Assembly (NCBI RefSeq): GCF_017309385.1
Contig: NZ_JAFJMJ010000002.1
Location: forward strand, 434,001 to 498,000
Direction of reading: 5' to 3'
Length of the DNA: 64,000 nucleotides
Source of the DNA: Amycolatopsis sp. 195334CR
GTDB taxonomy: Bacteria; Actinomycetota; Actinomycetes; Mycobacteriales; Pseudonocardiaceae
Below are positions 41,121 through 49,637 of this stretch, one piece after another. Below the pieces are notes generated by a model, which was given only the letters and a program-made list of their open reading frames with translations, had not been told where the DNA came from and did no database searches. Every line of letters begins with the position of its first letter. Within the stretch, counting starts at the first letter, position 1. Position numbers and translations under genes: made by a program.

Positions 41121-42158
41121 ATGGAGGCTTTGGTCGCGCGGTTGTCGCACCTGGACCCGGACGCGGAGGGCGTGCTCCGGGTGGTGATGTTCTACGACAC
41201 GCTGATGCGGCGCCGGGTCGACCTGCCCGCGCTCGCCCGTGCCTCGGCGGGGCTGGCCGGGTGCGTGGCGGCCATCCGGCTCCACGGCACCGGCCGCACG
41301 ATCCGCGTGTCACCCGACGGCGGGGCGGTGACCGGTGAGCCGCTGCCCGTGTCCACCACGATGCCGGTCACCCTCGACGACGAGGAGATCGGCTCGGTGT
41401 GGCTGGAGCGCGCCGGTGAGCCCGGCACGCTCGACGAGGCGCTGCTGGACCGGCTCGCCATCGCGGTGGCGACGGTGGTCGAGCGGTACAGCCCGGCGCG
41501 CACCACCATGGCCGACCCGGCGCTGGTCGAGCTGGTGGTCAGCGCCGCCACCGACGACGCGGCCAGGAACCGGGCGCTGCGGTTGCTGGGTTTCGGGGCC
41601 GACGTGCCGATCCGGGTGGTGGCCGTGCGGTCGTCGCTGCCGCTGGACCAGCTCGGCGGCCTGGTCTGCCCGGCCCGTCCGGTGAAGGCGGCGCCGCTGG
41701 CCGACGTCGGCATCATCCTGGCCGCTTCGGTGGATCCGGCACGCTTCCCGGACGGGGTGTGCGCGGGCATCGGGGCGGCCGGGAGCCCGGACCGCTCCTG
41801 GCAGGAGGCGCGGACGGCGTTGCGGTTCACCACCGCGCGCCGGCCGGTGGTCCACTTCGCCGAGCTGGGGGCACTGGCGTTGCTGGCGCAGGTACCCGCG
41901 GAAACCGTGCGGGACAACGCGGACGTGACGGCGGTCGGCGCGCTGGCCCCGGATGATTTGTCTACTTTGGACGCCTACTGCACCACGGGCTCCCTGCGGC
42001 GGGCGGCGGATCTGCTGCACCTGCACCACAGCAGCGTGAGCAGGCGGCTGGAGCAGATCGGGAAGGTGCTGGGCATCGAACTGACCGAACCCGCGGGCCT
42101 GGTCCGGGCCCAGGTGGCCCTGACCGCCTGGCGATTGTGCGCAGAGGCGGGCCACTAG
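41121..42158 (+). CDS. PucR/CdaR-like transcriptional regulator
   Basis: A 345-residue protein whose C-terminus has the PucR-type HTH: LDAYCTTGSLRRAADLLHLHHSSVSRRLEQIGKVLGIEL. The central part (about 80-250) is a GGDEF-like/CdaR remnant fold without GGDEF. No receiver domain. Divergent from the esterase-ABC operon across 95 bases, so it could regulate that operon; no clear inverted repeat was seen there. Confidence 0.8.
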   Translation: MEALVARLSHLDPDAEGVLRVVMFYDTLMRRRVDLPALARASAGLAGCVAAIRLHGTGRTIRVSPDGGAVTGEPLPVSTTMPVTLDDEEIGSVWLERAGEPGTLDEALLDRLAIAVATVVERYSPARTTMADPALVELVVSAATDDAARNRALRLLGFGADVPIRVVAVRSSLPLDQLGGLVCPARPVKAAPLADVGIILAASVDPARFPDGVCAGIGAAGSPDRSWQEARTALRFTTARRPVVHFAELGALALLAQVPAETVRDNADVTAVGALAPDDLSTLDAYCTTGSLRRAADLLHLHHSSVSRRLEQIGKVLGIELTEPAGLVRAQVALTAWRLCAEAGH

Positions 42159-42333
42159 GGCTTGGGGCGCGCGCCGGGCGGCGCCAGGAATCCTTGCATC
42201 CCGCGGGTTTGCGCTTCGGGTCGCCGCGCGGGTTCGTCCGCCGTAGGCCCAGTGTTCGGTAGGGCTGGCCCCAGGGCCACCCGGGGGGAGCGCCCGATGG
42301 TCCCCGGCGGCCGCGAAAGCCAAAGTTGATCAA
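42159..42333. other. Intergenic region upstream of the lipase lipoprotein
   Basis: 175 bases between the PucR-like gene and the lipase gene. It has GC-rich short repeats but no inverted repeat or promoter element I would defend. It presumably contains the lipase promoter. Confidence 0.4.
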
Positions 42334-43530
42334 GTGAAAATCAACCAGCTCAAAATCGCCGCGGTGGGCGCCGTTGCCGTCGCCGGTCTCACCGCGGCCT
42401 GCGGTACCGCCCAGCAAGCGCCCGCGAGTGAACCGGGCCGCGGCACCGTGGTCTCGGTGACGCCCGTGGCCGATCTCGCCCCCGCCGAGGTCACCGCCCG
42501 GTTGCGGGCGGCCGGGATCGACGCGGCCCAGGTCCGCTTCGGGGTGAGCGCGCAGCGCGTGGTCTACCGGACTATCGGCACGAACGGCGAACCGACCACG
42601 GCCAGCCAGCTGGTCGCCTTTCCCCGGAACGAGCGGAGCGACCTGAGCGTGGTGTCCTGGCTGCACGGCACCACCGTCTACCGGGGAGACGTCGCGTCGG
42701 TGAAGGAGGAGTCCACCGACCGGGCGGCGGCGCTGTTGTTCGCCTCCACCGGGCAGGCCGTGTCCGCCCCCGACTACCTCGGGCTCGGCGAAGGGCCGGG
42801 CACGCATCCCTACGGGCATCCCGAAGCCACCGTTTCCGCCGCGCTGGACGCGTTGCGGGCGGCCAGGGACGTCGCGAGCGGTCAGGGGAGGACCTTCGAC
42901 GAACGCGTGCGGGTCAGCGGTTTCTCCCAGGGCGGCCCGGCCACCATGATGTTCGGCCGGGCGCTGCGGGACGGCGCCGATCCCGCGTTCTCGCTGGGCG
43001 GGCTCGCGCCGATCGCCGGGCCGTTCCACCTGAGCCGGTTCGAAGCGGCGGCGGCCGAGGACAAGATCGACAAGGCGGCGCTCTACCTGGCGTACTTCGC
43101 CACCGCGTGGGACCGGATGTACGGCCTCTACGACTCGCCGTCCCAGGCGTTCCGCGCGCCGTACGACGCTCAGGTGGAGACGTTGTTCGACGGTGAGCAC
43201 CAGACCGGGGAGATCGCGACGGCGCTGCCACCGGTGGCGAAGGACCTGTTCACCGAGCAGTTCCTGGCCGAGGTGCGCAACCCGGCCGGGGTGCTGCGGG
43301 ACCGGTTGCGGCCATTGGACACCACCTGCGACTGGAAGCCGGAGGTACCCGTGCACCTCTTCCACGCCGCCGGTGACCGGGACGTCGACTTCGCCAACTC
43401 CGAGCACTGCCGCGGGCAACTCCTCGCCCACGGTGCCGAGCCGCGGCTGACCGACGTCGGAGCGGTCGATCACAACGGCAGTGTGCGGGTGGCCCTGCCC
43501 CAGGTGGCACGGGAGTTCACCCCGGCGTGA
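42334..43530 (+). CDS. Secreted lipase/esterase lipoprotein
   Basis: A 398-residue alpha/beta-hydrolase. The N-terminal LKIAAVGAVAVAGLTAAC is a lipoprotein signal (lipobox LTAAC, Cys23), so the enzyme is anchored to the outside of the membrane. The nucleophile elbow is RVSGFSQGGPA near 190-200; DYLGLGEGPGTHPYGHP is typical of the secretory lipase (LIP) family, with later VHLFHAAGDRDVDF (Asp) and GAVDHNGS (His). Substrate probably an acyl ester or triglyceride. GTG start, no clear Shine-Dalgarno. Convergent with the [2Fe-2S] gene 4 bases away. Confidence 0.85.
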   Translation: MKINQLKIAAVGAVAVAGLTAACGTAQQAPASEPGRGTVVSVTPVADLAPAEVTARLRAAGIDAAQVRFGVSAQRVVYRTIGTNGEPTTASQLVAFPRNERSDLSVVSWLHGTTVYRGDVASVKEESTDRAAALLFASTGQAVSAPDYLGLGEGPGTHPYGHPEATVSAALDALRAARDVASGQGRTFDERVRVSGFSQGGPATMMFGRALRDGADPAFSLGGLAPIAGPFHLSRFEAAAAEDKIDKAALYLAYFATAWDRMYGLYDSPSQAFRAPYDAQVETLFDGEHQTGEIATALPPVAKDLFTEQFLAEVRNPAGVLRDRLRPLDTTCDWKPEVPVHLFHAAGDRDVDFANSEHCRGQLLAHGAEPRLTDVGAVDHNGSVRVALPQVAREFTPA

Positions 43531-43534
43531 CCGG

Positions 43535-44002
43535 TCACATCCGCGCGGCGCCCGCTCTGATCGCGTCGCGGATGCGCGGGTACGTGCCGCAGCGGCAGAT
43601 GTTCCGCAGCCCGTCGAGGTCCGCGTCGGTGAGGACGCGGCCTTCGGCGGCGGCGCGGCGCGCCAGCACCACGGCGGCCATGATCTGACCCGGCTGGCAG
43701 TAACCGCACTGGGCGACGTCGTGGTCCAGCCAGGCCTGCTGCATCGGGTGCAGCTCCTCGCCCGCCAGACCCTCGATGGTGGTCACCTCGTCGGTGGGCC
43801 GGAGCTCGCCGACCGGGATGGCGCACGGGTTCACCGCCTCCCCGTTGAGGTGGCTGGTGCACGCCTTGCACACGTTGATGCCGCACCCGTACTTCGGGCC
43901 GGTGATGCCGAGCAGGTCGCGCAGCACCCACAGCAGGCGCACCTGGTCGTCGACGTCCACCGTCACCTGCTCGCCGTTGACGCGGAAGGTGTGTTCAGGC
44001 AT
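43535..44002 (-). CDS. [2Fe-2S] small subunit of a molybdenum hydroxylase (oxiAB-like)
   Basis: A 155-residue protein with two clusters: plant-type ferredoxin CGINVCKAC followed by a fourth Cys in NPCAIP (about 38-60), and the helical-domain cluster CGYCQPGQ (about 100) with CRCGTYPRI (about 135). This is the electron-transfer subunit of xanthine-dehydrogenase/isoquinoline-oxidoreductase-type enzymes. It overlaps the large subunit stop by 8 bases. In rubber-degrading Streptomyces K30 genes for such an enzyme (oxiAB) follow lcp and oxidise the aldehydes made by Lcp. Here they also follow lcp. Confidence 0.9.
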   Translation of the reverse strand: MPEHTFRVNGEQVTVDVDDQVRLLWVLRDLLGITGPKYGCGINVCKACTSHLNGEAVNPCAIPVGELRPTDEVTTIEGLAGEELHPMQQAWLDHDVAQCGYCQPGQIMAAVVLARRAAAEGRVLTDADLDGLRNICRCGTYPRIRDAIRAGAARM

Positions 44003-46256
44003 GGGTCCTCCCGTCCACAGGGGACTCGGGGATGGGCGGGATGGTCGGCTTCGGCTCGAACGAGAGCGTGCCGTGGTTGATCGGGAACGTGGTCGGCATC
44101 GTGCCGGTGGCGCGGCCGTAGGCGCAGGCGACCGCCGCCATCGCCGGAGCGACACCGAGTTCGCCCGCGCCGCCGGGATCGTCGGAGGTGCTCGGCAGGA
44201 CGATGACCCGGAAGTCGGTGGGCGTGTTCCACTGGCGGGTGTAGAAGTAGTTGTCCCAGCTGGCTTCCAGGAAGTAACCGTCGCGCAGGTGCAGGCTCGC
44301 GGTCAGCGCCAGCGCGATGCCGTCCATCGCCCCGCCCATCAGCTGCGCCTCCAGCCCGCGCGGGTTCACCGCCAGGCCGACGTCCACGGCGACCACCATC
44401 TTGGTCACCCGCGGCCCGCCGACCCCGTCGCGAATGGGCCGGTTGACCGTTTCCGGGCGGCAATCGAGCTCCACCAGCACCGCACTGGCCGATTTGTACT
44501 CCGCGTGGAAGGCGATGCCCTGCGCGAAACCGGACGGCATCGACCGGCCCCAGCCACCGGCTTCGGCGGCCTTGTCCAGCACCGCGCGGTGCCGGTCGTC
44601 GCGCAGGAACTCGCGCCGGAACTGGTAGGGGTCCTTCTTCATCCGAGCGGCCAGCTGGTCGACCACGAGCTCCCGCGCACAGGTCACGTCGGGGGAGTAG
44701 ACGTTGCGCATGCTGCCGGTGTTGAAGCCCTTGGCGGTCTCGCTCAGCAACCGGCCGCTCACCCCGAAGTTGTACGACATCTCCTGGCTGAGCTGGAAGA
44801 ACGTCTCGGAGAAGCCGATGTCACCGACCGGCAGCCGGGCGGCCATCGCGGTGAACAGCTCGCCGAGCCCGTGCCCGAAATCGGTGGACACGCTGGTGTG
44901 CCGCTGTTCGTAACCGAGCACCACCCCGCCGAGATAGGCGGCCCGCACCCGCGAGGTGGCCATCGGGTGGGTGCGGCCCTGCCGGGAGTCGTCGGCGCGG
45001 TGCCACATCAGCTTGACCGGCTTGCCGATCCGCTGCGACACCTCGGCGGCTTCCAGCGCGGCGTCGAAGAACAGCTTGCGCCCGAAGGAACCGCCGCCCT
45101 CGGTGACGTGCACGGTGACCTTGTGCGGGGGCAGCCCGAGCTTCGCCGCGATCGTCTGCTTGGCCACGATCGGCGACTTCAGCGCGGAGAAGATCTCGGC
45201 GCGGTCGGCCCGCACGTCGGCGATCGCGCAGTTCGGTTCCAGCGCGCTGTTCCCGCGGAACTGGAAGGTGAACTTGGCCTCCACCACCGGGGTCGGCGGC
45301 CTCGGCCCGAGCGGCAGTTCGGCGGCGGCCAGCTGCCCGAGCACCGACTGGTCGGATTTCCCTTCGGCCGTACCGGGTTTCCAGTTCACCCGCAGCGCGC
45401 GCACACCGTCGATGCACTGGCCGAAGGTTTCCGCGCGCACCGCCACCCCGGTGGAGATCACCACCACGTCGGTGATCCCCGGCAGGGCCAGCACCTCGGC
45501 GGTGTTGGCCACCGAGCCGACCTTGCCGTTGATGGTCGGCGGGCGGCACACCATGGTCGGCTTCGCGCCCGGCACGGCGAGGTCCATCGCGAACTTCTTG
45601 CGCCCGGTCACCGCGTCCAGCGCGTCGATCCGGTTGTGCGGCTTGCCGATGACGGTGAAGCTCTCCCGCGAGCCGAGTTCCACCGCCACCTGCTCGGTCC
45701 GCGTGCTCGCGGCTTTCCCCGCGAGCGCACCGATTTCCACGCGGTGCCCCGCCCGGCCGGTGATCACCCCGTCCCGCAGCGACAGCTCGGCCACCGGCGC
45801 GCCTAGTGACGCCGAGGCCGCCGCCAGCAGGCGGGACCGGGCGAGCGCGGCGGCGACCCGGATCGGGGTGTAGGTCGCGATGGTGGTGTTCGACCCGCCG
45901 GTGAGCTGGTTGAACAGCAGTTCCGGGCGGGCGTCGGCGAGCGAGACGCGCACGCGGTCCACGGCTACGCCCAGCTCCTCGGCGATCAGCATGGCCGACG
46001 AGGTGGTGATGCCCTGGCCGACCTCCGCCCTGGGCAGGGCGAACGACACCGTGCCGTCGGTGTTGACCTCCACCGAGATCAGCCCGGCGGTGGGCAGGGC
46101 CGCGGCGGTCAGCACGTCGTTGAGGTCGACCAGCCGGGTCAGTTCCGGCGACGGCACCTGGGCTTCCGCCTCCGGGGTGAGACCGGCGGCGGTGACCAGG
46201 GTCGGTGCCGCCAGCACGTAGCCCAGGAACCGCCGCCGCCCGAAGTCCGCGCCCAT
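43995..46256 (-). CDS. Molybdopterin-binding large subunit of aldehyde dehydrogenase/IorB family (oxiAB-like)
   Basis: A 753-residue catalytic subunit. It begins with a twin-arginine signal (GRRRFLGYVLAAPTLVTAAGL), as in IorB-type enzymes, then PRAEVGQGITTSSAMLIAEELG, VHVTEGGGSFGRK and a C-terminal GGAGELGVAPAMAAV loop with the active-site Glu. Together with the Fe-S subunit it would be exported folded and act outside the membrane, where Lcp products appear. Start ATG 46256 overlaps the lcp stop by one base (TGATG). Likely oxidises oligo-isoprenoid aldehydes to acids; alternative aldehyde or N-heterocycle substrates cannot be excluded. Confidence 0.88.
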   Translation of the reverse strand: MGADFGRRRFLGYVLAAPTLVTAAGLTPEAEAQVPSPELTRLVDLNDVLTAAALPTAGLISVEVNTDGTVSFALPRAEVGQGITTSSAMLIAEELGVAVDRVRVSLADARPELLFNQLTGGSNTTIATYTPIRVAAALARSRLLAAASASLGAPVAELSLRDGVITGRAGHRVEIGALAGKAASTRTEQVAVELGSRESFTVIGKPHNRIDALDAVTGRKKFAMDLAVPGAKPTMVCRPPTINGKVGSVANTAEVLALPGITDVVVISTGVAVRAETFGQCIDGVRALRVNWKPGTAEGKSDQSVLGQLAAAELPLGPRPPTPVVEAKFTFQFRGNSALEPNCAIADVRADRAEIFSALKSPIVAKQTIAAKLGLPPHKVTVHVTEGGGSFGRKLFFDAALEAAEVSQRIGKPVKLMWHRADDSRQGRTHPMATSRVRAAYLGGVVLGYEQRHTSVSTDFGHGLGELFTAMAARLPVGDIGFSETFFQLSQEMSYNFGVSGRLLSETAKGFNTGSMRNVYSPDVTCARELVVDQLAARMKKDPYQFRREFLRDDRHRAVLDKAAEAGGWGRSMPSGFAQGIAFHAEYKSASAVLVELDCRPETVNRPIRDGVGGPRVTKMVVAVDVGLAVNPRGLEAQLMGGAMDGIALALTASLHLRDGYFLEASWDNYFYTRQWNTPTDFRVIVLPSTSDDPGGAGELGVAPAMAAVACAYGRATGTMPTTFPINHGTLSFEPKPTIPPIPESPVDGRTHA

Positions 46257-47476
46257 CACTCCGGCCGGTTGGTGGTCGGGATCTCGATCTTCGTCTCCTT
46301 GCCCTTGGTGAGGTAGAACAGGATGTACTGCCGCGCGGCCTCGTCGAGCACCCACGCGGCCTCGGGCACCAGCGGCAGCGGGACCAGGCCCTCGCGGAAC
46401 TTCACCAGCGCCGGCCAGGCCGCGGTGACCAGCGGGCCCCACACCGGTTCGCGGCCGATGCCGTCCCAGTCGGCCACCTGGTCGCCCACCAGGTAGCGCG
46501 CCAGCGCGTTGCACAGCGGCCTGCTGATGCTGCCGGGGCTGGTCTGCTCGGCGAGCTGGCCCAGCAGCACGTCGGTCAGCTCGACGCCCTCGGGGGTCGG
46601 GCCCATGTTCGGCGGCAGCACCTGGTCCGACTGGGCTTCCGCGGCCGCCCAGGTGGCCGGGATGTACTCGTCGCGGATGCCGAGCAGGTGCGCGGTCACC
46701 TGCCACACGTGCAGGTAGGCGGTCGACTGCGCCGGGGTGATCGGCACCTTCCAGTCCCGCATCCGGCGCATCGCGAACGTGGGCAGCGTGTGCCAGGTGA
46801 CCAGCATGTCCTCCTGGCTGATCGGGATGTCGCCGGTCCACTGTGGAGACTGCTGCAGCAGGTGGCGCACCGCCGCGTGCACCAGCCGCGTCTTCACCGC
46901 CTCGACGATGCACGACCCCTCCGGCCGGTAGGCGTCCAGCGCGCCGACCGCGAAGCCGAGGATGCTGGTCTTGGCCACGCGGTCCTCCATGTCCGCGCCG
47001 CCCTTGGAGTAGTAGACCGACCGGGCCTCCTTGGGAATGGCGGTGCTCAGCATGCCGCCGCCGACCCCGTTGAGCAGGTTGAGGTACAGGCCCCTGGACT
47101 TGTTGAACTCGGCCGCGGTCTCCAGCTTCCCCCTGTCCGCCCACGACGGCAGCTGGCGGGCCTTCTCCATGAACGCCCGCAGGTCGGCGGGCAGCCCGGC
47201 GGGCAGCGGCTGGTCGTTGCGGGTCCAGTTCCACAGCAGCTTGTTGACCTCGGGCACCGCGCCGCCGTCGAGCAGGGACGCGACCAGTGGATCGGCCTCG
47301 GCGTCCCACACCCACCGCGGGTCGGCGCCCGCACCGGCCCCGGCCACCGAACCGCTCGGTGACCAGGTCCAGTCCAGCAGCGAACGCGCGTGTGCCGGGG
47401 CGGCCGCGCCGAGTGCGCCGAGCGCGCCCAGCGCCCCGCCCGAGACCAGCATCCGGCGCCTGCTGAGTTCCGCCAT
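46256..47476 (-). CDS. lcp: Latex-clearing protein (rubber oxygenase), copy 1
   Basis: A 406-residue heme b dioxygenase that cuts poly(cis-1,4-isoprene) at double bonds to oligomers with aldehyde and ketone ends. Tat signal SRRRMLVSGGALGALGALG, mature part beginning WTWSPSGSVAG. Key residues of the Lcp family are present with numbering shifted by +2: Glu150, Arg166, Lys169 and Thr170 (DRVAKT), and Arg197, His200 (proximal heme ligand) and Arg204 in TRLVHAAVR. Located 22 bases after copy 2 and coupled to the molybdenum hydroxylase gene. Clearly a paralogue of copy 2. Confidence 0.92.
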   Translation of the reverse strand: MAELSRRRMLVSGGALGALGALGAAAPAHARSLLDWTWSPSGSVAGAGAGADPRWVWDAEADPLVASLLDGGAVPEVNKLLWNWTRNDQPLPAGLPADLRAFMEKARQLPSWADRGKLETAAEFNKSRGLYLNLLNGVGGGMLSTAIPKEARSVYYSKGGADMEDRVAKTSILGFAVGALDAYRPEGSCIVEAVKTRLVHAAVRHLLQQSPQWTGDIPISQEDMLVTWHTLPTFAMRRMRDWKVPITPAQSTAYLHVWQVTAHLLGIRDEYIPATWAAAEAQSDQVLPPNMGPTPEGVELTDVLLGQLAEQTSPGSISRPLCNALARYLVGDQVADWDGIGREPVWGPLVTAAWPALVKFREGLVPLPLVPEAAWVLDEAARQYILFYLTKGKETKIEIPTTNRPE

Positions 47477-47498
47477 GCCTGCCTCCTTCCTTGACTGT

Positions 47499-48722
47499 CT
47501 ACTCAGGACGGTTGGTGTCGGGGATCTCGATGCTGATCGGTTTGGCCTCGGACAGGAACAGCAGGGCGGCCTTGCGCAGGAATTCGTCGAACAGCCAGTA
47601 CGCCTTGGGAGCCAGCGGCAGCGGGAGCAGGCCTTCGCGCACCTTGATGAACGGTTCCCAGGCCACGTCGAGCAGCGAGTCCCAGAGCGGTTCGTGGCCG
47701 ATCTTCAGCCAGCCGGCGATCTCGTCGCCGAGCATGAACCGGGTGAACGCGCCGAGAATGGGCTTGCTGAGGATGCCGCCGTCGACCGAGGAACCCAGGT
47801 TGAGCAGGATGTCGGCGAGCTTGACGCCCTCCGGCGTCGGGGCCAGCACCGGGTCCAGCACTTCCTTCGCCTGCGAGTTCGCCTCGTCCCAGGTCGCCGG
47901 GATGTACTCGTCCTTGATGCCGAGCATGTGCGCGCCCAGCTGCCACGAGTGCAGGAAGGCGGTGGATTCGCCGGCCGGGATCGGCACCTTCCACGCGGCC
48001 AGCTTCTGCATCACCGTGGTCGGCAGGCTGTGCCAGGTGACCATCATGTCCCGCTGGCTGATCGGGATCTCCTCGTCGGCCACGCCGGGCCAGTGCGCGG
48101 ACTGCGGCAGCAGGTGGCGCACCGCGGCGTGCACCAGCCGCGTCTTGACGCAGGTGACGATCATTTCGCCGTCGGGGGAGTAGGCGTTGCGGGTGCCGAT
48201 GTCGTAACCGAGCTTGGCGGTCTTGGAGATGCGGTCCTTCATGTCCGCGCCGCCCTGCGAGTAGTAGACCGCGCGGGCTTCCTTCGGGATGACCGTGCTC
48301 ATCATGCCGCTGGCCAGGCCGTACAGCACGCCCAGGTAGAGGCCGCGCTTCTCGTTGAACTCGTACGCGGTGGCCAGCTTGCCGTGGTCGGCCCAGGCCG
48401 GGAGCTGGCGGGCCTTCTCCATGAACGCCCGCAGGTCGGCGGGCAGCCCGGCGGGCAGCGGCTGGCCGTTGCGGGTCCACGTCCGCAGCAGCTGGTTGAC
48501 CATGGGCACGTCACCGCGGTCGAGCAGGGAGGCGACCAGTTCGTCGGCCTCCGGGTCCCACACCCACCGCGGATCGGCACCCGCGCCGGTGCCTGCCACC
48601 GAGCCGGAGGGCGCCCAGGTCCACGCCGACTGGGCCTGCGCCGGGGAGACCACACCGAGCGCGCCGAGCGCACCCAGGGCCCCGCCGGCCTTCAACACGT
48701 TGCGCCTGCTGAATTTGTCCAT
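47499..48722 (-). CDS. lcp: Latex-clearing protein (rubber oxygenase), copy 2
   Basis: A 407-residue Tat-exported heme b oxygenase (signal SRRNVLKAGGALGALGALG). Residues recognised as essential in LcpK30 occur at the identical numbers: Glu148, Arg164, Lys167, Thr168, Arg195, His198 and Arg202 (DRISKT and TRLVHAAVR). It is the first gene of the lcp-lcp-oxidoreductase operon. I take the ATG at 48722 because the Tat motif follows at once; the frame is open 35 codons further, through the operator region. Expression is probably controlled by the divergent TetR. Confidence 0.94.
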   Translation of the reverse strand: MDKFSRRNVLKAGGALGALGALGVVSPAQAQSAWTWAPSGSVAGTGAGADPRWVWDPEADELVASLLDRGDVPMVNQLLRTWTRNGQPLPAGLPADLRAFMEKARQLPAWADHGKLATAYEFNEKRGLYLGVLYGLASGMMSTVIPKEARAVYYSQGGADMKDRISKTAKLGYDIGTRNAYSPDGEMIVTCVKTRLVHAAVRHLLPQSAHWPGVADEEIPISQRDMMVTWHSLPTTVMQKLAAWKVPIPAGESTAFLHSWQLGAHMLGIKDEYIPATWDEANSQAKEVLDPVLAPTPEGVKLADILLNLGSSVDGGILSKPILGAFTRFMLGDEIAGWLKIGHEPLWDSLLDVAWEPFIKVREGLLPLPLAPKAYWLFDEFLRKAALLFLSEAKPISIEIPDTNRPE

Positions 48723-48895
48723 GCTTTCGCGCTTCCTCCTTGAAGACGGAGAGCATTCGATGGCGAGCGTTGATACGATGAAACGCGTAGTGATTCTGCG
48801 TATCACCATAAGAGCACACCGGGTCAAGCCCTCACAAGGGCGACTTGGCGCAGGCTCGGCGGCTGGGGCAGAATCAACCGACTCAGGAGGAGAAC
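48723..48895. promoter_or_regulatory. lcp/TetR divergent promoter with TGATACG...CGTATCA repeat
   Basis: 173 bases. TGATACG (48771-48777) and CGTATCA (48799-48805) are perfect 7-base inverted arms; TGATTCTGCGTATCA inside is a shorter imperfect dyad using the same right arm. The region is AT-richer than its surroundings, as expected for promoters. Likely binding region for the adjacent TetR, controlling lcp and itself. AGGAGG at 48885-48890 is the TetR ribosome-binding site. Confidence 0.6.
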
Positions 48896-49564
48896 TTGGA
48901 ACCTGCGCTGTCCGTCCTCATGGCCGCGGGTGCGGAGTCGCTGCTGGAACGCGCGTACACCGACGCCGTGGAGCGGGTGGACGACCTGGACGAGGCCCGC
49001 GCGCGGGTGCTCGACGCCGCCTACGAGCAGTTCTGCCGCCTGGGCATCCAGCGGTCGACGATGGAGGACGTGGCCCGGCGGGCCGGGGTCTCGCGGATCA
49101 CCGTGTACCGGCGGTTCGCCACCAAGGACGCGCTGGTGGAGCAGGTGGTGCGGCGCGAGTTCCGGCGCTACTTCGACCAGTTCCTCGTCGACATCGAGCA
49201 GGCCGAGACCGCGGCCGACCGGGTGGTGCTGGGTTTTGTCAGTTCCCTGCGGGCGATTCGCGGCAACCCGCTGATCGGCGGCCTGATGCAGGCGGAGCCC
49301 GACCTGCTGGTCCCGTCGATGATCAGCGACGGCGGCCGGACGCTGGCCACCGTGCGGCAGTTCGTGGCGGGCCAGCTCCGGCGCGAACAGCGCGCGGGCA
49401 CCGTCCGGGCCGACCTGGACGCCGACGTGGTGGCCGAGCTGATGGTCCGGGTGTCGGCCTCCTTCCTGGCCATCCCGAGCCACGTCATCGACCTGGACGA
49501 CGACGGGCAGCTGGCCGAGGTGGCCAGGAAGTTCCTGGTCCCGATGCTGGACGTGACGGGCTGA
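48896..49564 (+). CDS. TetR-family regulator of the rubber-degradation genes (LcpR-like)
   Basis: A 222-residue regulator. HTH at about 40-90: ARARVLDAAYEQFCRLGIQRSTMEDVARRAGVSRITVYRRF; helical C-terminal domain after it. The start is most likely the TTG at 48896, five bases after AGGAGG; an ATG at 48920 is possible. TetR-type LcpR regulators adjoin lcp in other rubber degraders such as Gordonia, which supports a role as the repressor of the operon. Its ligand may be an isoprenoid breakdown product (inference). Confidence 0.87.
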   Translation: MEPALSVLMAAGAESLLERAYTDAVERVDDLDEARARVLDAAYEQFCRLGIQRSTMEDVARRAGVSRITVYRRFATKDALVEQVVRREFRRYFDQFLVDIEQAETAADRVVLGFVSSLRAIRGNPLIGGLMQAEPDLLVPSMISDGGRTLATVRQFVAGQLRREQRAGTVRADLDADVVAELMVRVSASFLAIPSHVIDLDDDGQLAEVARKFLVPMLDVTG

Positions 49565-49637
49565 GCAACCTGCGGGTCACCTGAAGATCGGCCCGTGTTC
49601 CTGGCGGGTCGCCGCCCGGGCTGCCCACAATCGGGGC

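Noticed and set aside
43995..47315. A 1106-residue molybdopterin protein
   Set aside because: The extra N-terminus is a shadow of lcp copy 1; the Tat signal and the TGATG overlap fix the start at 46256.
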